From Haemaphysalis longicornis (taxonomy: Eukaryota; Arthropoda; Arachnida; Ixodida; Ixodidae), in the NCBI GenBank assembly GCA_013339765.2, contig CM023450.1, forward strand, positions 194,935,589 through 194,999,588: a stretch of 64,000 nucleotides of DNA, read 5' to 3'. Position numbers and translations under genes: made by a program. The notes beneath the pieces were generated by a model. The model was not told where the DNA came from. It ran no database searches and worked only from the letters and a program-made list of their open reading frames with translations. Of this stretch, positions 56,840 through 64,000 are shown one piece after another. Each line of letters begins with the position of its first letter. Position 1 is the first letter of the stretch.

Positions 56840-57325
56840 TTGATATACAGAGCCCCCTTGTTCTGCCCTTCAAACTGAAATACGTTTTGCGGGGAAGCAG
56901 CGGCCAATCGTAAGCTAGACCGCATGACAAGAAATAGCGTCACTGCTGCATCCATGCCGCACATTTGAAAACAACATGCTCACTATGCAGATACATGCTC
57001 ATATTATCGGGTACCTTTGGGGCCAGTCTTTAGTAGTTTTTATTTTTTTTTCTTCAGGGCTCCACTGGGTGCTAGTCCTGATATATGTTGCCGCGAAAGA
57101 ATGATCTTGGCAGCGGGTGGGCTAAAATGTGAAATCTGGCCGTGATATTTCGGAGCAGTATGCTCAAGTCTAGATGGCATAATAATTATGTCGCGTTTTG
57201 CGTGGTATATGGGAAGTAACATGGCCACGGGGTCGAAGATGTCGCCAGTGCAACGTAAAAAATTACCCGAGTATTCACCCGCTTCACAGCATATGTGTTC
57301 GAAAGACGACTGCAGCCAAAACGCC
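56840..57325. other. No gene recognised
   Basis: Upstream flank of the Tc1 remnant. No inverted terminal repeat was identified. Confidence 0.4.
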
Positions 57326-57329
57326 CGTG

Positions 57330-57400
57330 TGGTCGAGGTTGCGGCGCACGTTAAAGATACCCAGGTGGTCAAAATTACTCTGGAGCCGCGTGCCCTCCTC
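57330..57400 (+). mobile_element. Tick SINE body fragment
   Basis: CGCACGTTAAAGATACCCAG, GTGGTCAAAATTACTCTGGA and GCCGCGTGCC match the conserved body of the tRNA-derived tick SINE (GCACGTTAAAGAACCCCAGG, TGGTCAAAATTA, GGCGTGCC). The tRNA-like head is absent. Confidence 0.7.
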
Positions 57401-57639
57401 CTGGCATCAAACTCCCATCTCAGCAACCTCTTCCCGAGCCCCCAGCTCGTGGGTCACGCCAACCTCTCCTCCCTCCTGCAGCTACCCTTCCTCCCCCAGT
57501 CGAGCACGTACGCACACATCCTAAGGCAGCCGGCCTTGATACCACAGAGGCAACTGCAACCACCAACTCAAAGACAAGCTCCCTCGCTGCCAGGACAGTT
57601 CTGGTCCTCAGAGCAGCCTCTCGCAGCGGACCTAACAGA

Positions 57640-60600
57640 GTAATATCGAGGTTCGTGCAATAGAACTTCGAACCACTAGAGCTGGGCATAACCAACCAAG
57701 AAGTCCATGTCACAGGCAGCACAATGGTGATCTCGTCATTAAATGAGGGCGGAATCACCAAGCCGCAACAGGCCATCGCAAAACACCTAAAGCCATGTGA
57801 GCTCAACATGCACATCCCGGCTCCCAAAAAACCACTCTTCTTCATTGTGGTGTTGAGGCAGAGCTGCCTGCTACTGAAATCACCCGCCTAATTATTTCTC
57901 ACACAGAAACCACACTTACACACAACCACACACAACATCACCATCACCTCGGATTATATAAGGAAGAACGGCACACGAACCATCATCATCACAACCATCG
58001 TCCTCCTCCTGGCAACAAACGCACCTCAAATTAGGCTTGGTGTCATGTGCACTCTACCCATAGCACAAAGTGCCCCCTTGTAACAAGTACGAAACTCTCT
58101 AGCACGTTGAGAAGCATGGCAGGAGGCTTTTCAAGCGCTGCGCCTACTGCTGTGGACCCCACGCGATAGACCAGTGCCGTTAACGGGGAGCAGCTTAGCC
58201 ACTCCAGTGCGCCTCCTGCTGGTCAGTTGGCCTCCCAACTCCGGCTCCACACACCGTTTTTTCACCGATGTGCCCCCATCCGTAGACAATAGATAGCTCG
58301 CGGGGAGGCACTCTGCGAATAAGTCAGGGGGACAACCCCACAGCACTCGACATCCTTCGGGCCAACTTTGCTCGCTGCGGCAAAGCACGCGAATTCCTTA
58401 ATGTGTAGCAAAATACACACCAACACGACATATCCCTCATTCAGGGGACGTAACATCACCCAAACACAATAACCAGACTTTCACTCAAACATAAAATTAT
58501 AGCATCCCCGGACAAACTAAAAACTGCAATAATTCTCCGCAACTGCGAAATAGGGGTATTTCCCACAATCATCACAGACGCCCTCATAGATAACCAACTG
58601 TTACGCCTCCCTTAGGGATGATTTAGGATCCTCGAGGAAATCGCTAAAACCACGTGAAAACAAAAAAGCCATGTTCTTGTGGCACGCGATTTCGATGCCA
58701 AGAATACCCTCTGGGGAGGTCTCACCCTGCATCGAAGAGAAAAAATCGTACCCGAATTCTTCACCTCTAGCGGCTACAATATAGAAAACCACCGCCCAGC
58801 TTTAAAACCAAGAGCAGCAGAAGTTGGATAGAACCGACATGCTCTTTTCCATCGCTATCACAGCACGTACATCAATGGCCCGTCCGTGACGAAGAGACAG
58901 CCAGTGATCACAAATACATTCTAGCAGACCTCTTCTGTGGCTTCCGCGAACAAAATAAACGCCTAATCAAAACGGTACCCACAGAATCCAACAAACATTC
59001 AGAAATGACAGATGGCTACAGGAAACCGTCTAACCTATCAACACTGCAACCCGACCCAGCATGTTGTTAACTATCTGTACAGCAAAATCACTAGCCTCAA
59101 AGCGAAACACACCAAGCATGCAAACAGAAAAGCAAACATTATCGTATAAACCCCATGTGGGCCACAGAACTCAAAATAGAAAGGAAAAAAGTCCGGGCAT
59201 TGGGACGACAGTACCTTAAAGCACAAGGAACCGCCTGAGAACACTACAAAACATTCTGCTATGTGGCTTAAAGGACTAGCACAACAATCTCACTGCGACT
59301 ACTAAAAAACCATGGCATGACACCTGCATTGAAGTACAGGAAGGAAACCAGTTCACGCTCCCGTATAAAATCGCAGCCAAAAAGCTAAACAAAATAAACA
59401 TCATACCAGTTATAGTAAAGGAAGATGAGATGATACTGCCACCAGCAACACGGAAGAATCGGTTCACCACGTCCTATCCACTCTGTTCAACACCACACAC
59501 CTAAGCATCCGCAACTCAGAACAACACAACACGACACATCGGATGAAATAACGACGGCGCTTTCACGCTTCAAGAAGTGGACTCAGTAGGCCGACATAAA
59601 AAAACACATTGCCCCGGGACCGACGATCTGAACACAATATACATCTAAACACTACATTCGTATTATTCACTTTTTTTAACATCTTCAATGCAGCTCTCTT
59701 TCGGGCACTTTCTCTCAAAATGAATAAAGCACTAAGGTCCTGCTAATCCGTCCCCCCGAAAAATACTTCGATAGTAACCACCAAAACCCGATCAGTTCCG
59801 CCCGTAGCCTTAAACTCCATACTAGGCAAGATATTGAAACTCCTCTTAAGAACCGTATCTATCACTATTTACACGAGCACGACCTTCTTCCTCCCAAACA
59901 GTATGGCTTTACACACAATACCTCAACCACGAAGGCAATTAAGGCAGTCCTTGAAAAGTTAAATTCGGGAAAAACCCACAACGACACAAGAGTAATCACC
60001 TCCATAGACATCGAGAACGCCTTCAACCACATCAGACACGAAACAATAACAAAATATTAAAGGACAACGATTGCCCAAAGCGACACTTCAGACAAGTGAG
60101 CCTAACTCGCTAGTAATTCCCAGCAGAACCGACTCGTAACTTTCAGTAATGCAAACACCAATGCAAAGTCGACCTTACTCAAGGGTCCCCGCAAGGTGCC
60201 CCTTTTAGCCCTTTACTCTTGAACGTAACACCATACAGAGCTCCTAAACACTCCGTTTCCAAACAAGGTACACATTCAAGCCTTCGCCGATGACATCACC
60301 CTCATCATACAAGACAACACTAGGAAAAGCACAGAGCAGAAAGCCCCTTCAGACCTTTAGATCGTTCAGCAGGCGGCGTACCCCAGTCAAATTACGTTTT
60401 CTCAAGGAATATTTAAATATATAATACCAGTGACTAAGTACCAGGCTCGTCAACCACACCTCTCCCTCGCCTTGAGGGTGTGCAGCCGCAGGAATACTGG
60501 CGTCATCCGGCGAAGCTCTCCGAAGCTATTCATATTCTCCTAAGGGAGTCACTGTCCACAAACGACATTTTCCCCGCAGGTAGGAACTCGATTGCAAGAA
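57640..60600 (+). pseudogene. Decayed I-type LINE (ORF1, endonuclease, RT)
   Basis: Plus strand. ORF1-like residues near 57730-57890 (VISSLNEGGITKPQQAIAK), with a possible zinc-knuckle relic CAYCCGPHAIDQC near 58140. Endonuclease: VLVARDFDAKNTLWGG near 58670 and ASDHKYILADL near 58900. RT: PPKQYGFTHNTSTTKAI, VITSIDIENAFNHI (motif A, near 60000), GSPQGAPFSPLLLN (motif B, near 60190) and FADD at 60283-60294 (motif C). Stops and frameshifts are frequent throughout, more than in the LINE at 48-52 kb, so this copy is older. RNase H was not found. Confidence 0.8.
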
Positions 60601-60955
60601 AGGGCTAGATGGTGGTTTCATTTGAGGCTCACAGAATTATTTAATGTTGTTCGATTGTTTTTACAAAATTTCTTCTAGAAAATATAGGCCTGGAAGCTAC
60701 CGACAGTGAACTGTATGTGTTAAGGTAACGTGCTCATCTGTTATTCATAATTGCAGGAAAAAGTAGGACGAGTGATAATGTGATCATCTTAAAGGAAACT
60801 CCTGTGTTTGTTGCCATTAACAATACGAATGTGTTGTCTTCACTAAACCAGTATTGAATGAGACAGCTGTTGGTGTTGAAAACTAGTTTTATTGCTTTTT
60901 CAATACTATCAAACCAGGATGACAGCTGTATGCTTGAGTGATACTTTATGGTTAA
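60600..60955. other. No gene recognised
   Basis: AT-rich spacer between two LINE relics in opposite orientation. Confidence 0.4.
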
Positions 60956-60959
60956 ATAT

Positions 60960-62060
60960 TGAGACGCGGAAGAGGTTTAACCTCTTCGGCGCCTCTGGGA
61001 AGGTGATGTTTTCTGTGAACTTGATGTTTATTTTTTTTTCAAGTGTGAATTTTCACATTTCCTGGAGTACGCCCCGTGTGGGCCCTGACAGTTAATGCAG
61101 AAGAGTTGTTCTGAACTACAATTATCTGTGGGATGGTTATGTTGGGCGCACTGGGCATATGTTATTTGGCCCCGACACGAGTTAGTACCATGCCCGAACC
61201 GCTGGCACTTGAAACAGCGCCGCGGGTTCGGGATGTACGCTCGGACGAAGCACCGCATGAAACCAGCATTGATGTGGTCTGAAAGGATAGAACGATCAAA
61301 TGTCAGGATTGATATGTCTTGTGGGTACTACCTGATCGTCTCTTATGATTATGCGCCAGACAGCTGTCACACCTTGACTTTTTGAGGCCTTCAAGAAGAT
61401 CGGCATCTGTCTCGTTTGCTAGACTCTCGCTCTGAGATCACGCCCTGCGAGCTGTTGAGGCTGCGGTGGGGCGTGACCTTGATGTCAGGATCGGCAATGC
61501 GTGTCGGCTTCAGGTGTTTTTTCGCCCTGCTGTTCATTGTTGTATTTCGACCAAGATCTCGCCGGTTCTTTGCTTCTTAGCTTTATAAGATTCTCCTATA
61601 ATTCTTTCTAAGAACTTCGAATCAAAAACACAGACTTTGAAGTAATAGGCCTGGTTTGTTCAAGATATTCAATTACCAAGAAAAGTGGTAGTTATCAGGT
61701 TTTGGAATTGTCATGGTCGGAAGGGAGTGGATAGGATACCTCGGTGCGGCCCCCTTTTTGGGGGCCGATCATTGGGTTTAGGAATTAGAAAAAAGCATAC
61801 ATCATGTACAAAAAGCCCGGCGGGTACTTCCTTCGTCAGCCTTACCTGATGGCTGAAGAGGTCCCGGAGCTCCCAGCCTGGTAAACAACAGGGAGCCCGT
61901 CCGCCGGCGCTTGACCTGTCTCCGACGGCCACCGTTTGCGGTTTCTACTATTCACTTTAAACTCATTACCACGGTCGGTTACAGCGTGAGTACGGGGGCC
62001 GGGGTTCGTGGTGTCGCCATACCGACACCAAGATTCCTCAAGGTGCCCCGTGCGGGGCAC
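60960..62060 (-). pseudogene. LINE ORF1 with zinc knuckles and 5' region
   Basis: Minus strand. The frame 61258-61028 reads YIPNPRRCFKCQRFGHGTNS then CRG, an intact CX2CX4HX4C knuckle. The second knuckle has Tyr for its first Cys (YAQCAQHNHPTDNC), and a third is CINCQGPHGAYSRKC. A frameshift follows at an A run near 61030; beyond it INIKFTENITFPEAPKR continues the ORF. Upstream, 61300-61700 codes in broken frames (ILTFDRSILSDHINAGF). 61720-62060 is GC-rich and resembles the 5' UTR of this tick LINE family. ORF2 is absent. Such proteins bind element RNA. Confidence 0.75.
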
Positions 62061-62069
62061 ACACGACTG

Positions 62070-64000
62070 CTCGCAGTAACATTAAGCACCCTGGGCAGCA
62101 TTCGTCGAGAACACTTATCTGTGATTCACAGTGAAATACGATGTGAGGCCACGCCCACACAATACGACATACACGCTTCCGGAACTCAGGCAGGAAACAT
62201 ATGGAAGCACACCCATCATACGTTTTAGCCAACAGGCCTATTTTTCCTAGTAGGTGGATTTTTATATTTACCGGATGATAAATTTTTACGCACCACGCGC
62301 AATTTTTACACGATATTGTGAATCTGTGCAATATCGCTGTTATTTGTTACTTCCGCCTTCCCCACATTCTACTATGGTTCAAAGGGTTCGCCCTCCTCAG
62401 GAAAAAATCCTGCCTACGCTAATACCCATTAGGTCCAATTAGTAGTTCTTTCGCAATGTACTCATATGAATGGAGTAACCCCTCGGGGAAACTCGTATAT
62501 TTACAGAAAAAAACCACATATTTTGGTGGATTGAAAAATATAAATTACGTTTACTTCCTTGAAGTGAGACATGTACATACTAAGAAAATTGTTCCCCTCA
62601 CGCAGGCTTTACACATTTATCTTCATGGGGGGGGGGCGGGTCACGCCCATACGGCCTTTATTGTCTTCTCATACGCTTCTTCACCAAATAAAGCCGTCAT
62701 GCACTGCGTGAAAGATTACCTGTACAATGTCGTAATTCGTTTAATCCTAAAAAAGGGACGACTAATGTGTTCCACAATGCTGCAAAAGAGGAGCGTGCCG
62801 TGCGGGGGACGGGCCCAGTGTTGCACACATCTGCCGAAGGTGGCGCTCGATGTCACGGGCTCTCTGTCGCCCTCTGAGGCGCTGTCCAGTGCCTATATAC
62901 AGCAGACTACACAATAAGGAGCACCCAGCCACTAACGCTGGTCTGGATCCAAGAACTACATTGGGCGGCACGAAAATATCTTGTGCGTAAGTGAATTTAA
63001 GCTGATATTTTATTTTATTGATTGTAGTTTATATGTTACCAAGAACATTTCGTGATATCCCAGACATTATAGACAGTTGTCGTTCTTGCATGCCTGATAA
63101 AAATACTTCAAACAGATTTTGTTTTGGCCAGCGTTTTTGTACCATTTTTTAAATTCAACGAATCTCCATTTCTCCCAAAGTTCACAGCGAGGGACAAGCT
63201 GGCGTCCAACACTTGAACGGGATCTGGTACCTGCGATGCAAATAAAAAAAATATCAGTAGAAAGAGCTAATGTTTAATACTAGCCTATTAAAAATACTTT
63301 GTTCTCTTGTCAGCACTGTACACTGGTTGTAGAGATAGGATTTACAAAGTACTTTATTTAAATGCATAATAAACACGAAACGTTGACAATGAACTGTGAG
63401 ATATCTGGTTTCGTTATACTGAGAAGAGGAGCATTATATGTTATAACACAGCTGTGCTGTTGTGCAATAACCCATATACTGGCTCAAAATTTTGAAGTTA
63501 TAATAATTCAGTCCTTATTTGAACTGCCGTTCATACCGTGCTTTACGCTAAAAGTTTTCGCAGGAAACAATAACCTATAAAAGAGGAGCTCGATGGTGTT
63601 TTTAGCCCACAATTGGCATTGGATGCACATCGGAAGCATTGAAAAAAACTTAAGAAAAGGTACATAGGTTACATTTAGGTTTCCGACTTAGCACAACCAT
63701 AAACACAGCTATCGATGAAGGCATGGAAGAACAAATTCACGTGTATATTACGAAAAGGGAATATTAGAGCTCATCATTATTGCATGTACTGAGACATACA
63801 AAATAAACGTACGAAAGCTTACAAATCAGGACTAGATTGAACAAATTTTTGGAGAACTATTCCTCCCAGTAAAATTACGTAAATAGCGTGCTGTATGTAG
63901 TAGCACCTACCAGGAAGTTGGACTGTAACCCTGCTCGATAACTCAATTTATTATTTATCATTACTAAACAGCGCAACAAAAATACGGACTTTAGAGGAGG
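62070..64000. other. No gene recognised (1.9 kb)
   Basis: AT-rich. A G run of ten, then CGGG, lies near 62628-62641. Frames such as 62456-62917 (153 codons) have no motif. The dispersed fragment at 62371-62421 is listed apart. Confidence 0.4.
62371..62421 (+). repeat. Dispersed repeat fragment (pair with 10128)
   Basis: Shares GGGTTCGCCC, AAAATCCTGCC and ACGCT with 10128-10175 in the same orientation. Confidence 0.4.

Overview
This window looks like nuclear DNA of a chelicerate arthropod, most likely a hard tick (Ixodidae). That is an inference. It rests on tick-type tRNA-derived SINEs, a family of gag-like zinc-knuckle and I/Jockey-type LINE fragments, a tnp2-type transposase with introns, and a GIY-YIG Penelope-like fragment, all of kinds I know from tick assemblies. 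There are no operons, rRNA genes, CRISPR arrays or convincing functional tRNAs. A run of exactly 100 N at 14205-14304 is a scaffold gap.

Only one intact host gene is convincing. It is a six-exon plus-strand gene at 31139-42365 with the layout of BEND5-like proteins: an N-terminal module, a leucine-zipper coiled coil and a C-terminal BEN domain. All five introns have GT..AG ends and their phases (1,0,1,0,1) agree, giving a 270-residue protein followed by an AATAAA signal at 42392. A second host-like fragment is a THAP-domain first exon at 53473-53625. It is broken by a TGA where the family has a conserved Trp, and a perfect 18-bp hairpin lies just upstream.

The rest is mobile or repeated DNA, mostly decayed. 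From left to right: a Helitron-type DUF6570 remnant (1.35-1.94 kb); modules with a degenerate ATTGG core (3.2-4.3 kb); a ~150-bp AT-rich satellite (7.03-8.03 kb); a Penelope GIY-YIG fragment (9.06-9.36 kb); an LTR-like fragment (10.6-10.9 kb); a hAT end (12.72 kb); an inverted cluster of tRNA-derived SINEs at the gap (14.3-15.35 kb); a solo LTR with its target-site duplication (17.15-17.82 kb); two copies of a tnp2-type transposase 3' end plus most of one gene (17.95-21.95 kb), with a LINE tail and a SINE between them; a dispersed repeat split by a TTAA MITE (22.8-24.5 kb); twin perfect palindromes (24.85-24.93 kb); and two minisatellite arrays (25.5 and 28.6-29.1 kb).

The introns of the BEN gene hold a Harbinger-like MITE and two TTAA MITEs. 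Downstream lie a ~110-bp repeat with hairpins (42.7-43.3 kb), a convergent pair of LINEs (47.3-52.6 kb), a dead Tc1 element (55.5-56.8 kb), a decayed I-type LINE (57.6-60.6 kb) and an ORF1 fragment of another LINE (60.96-62.06 kb). The strongest leads outside known families are the zero-loop palindrome pair, the hierarchical palindromic minisatellite, the three TTAA MITEs and the broken THAP exon beside its hairpin.
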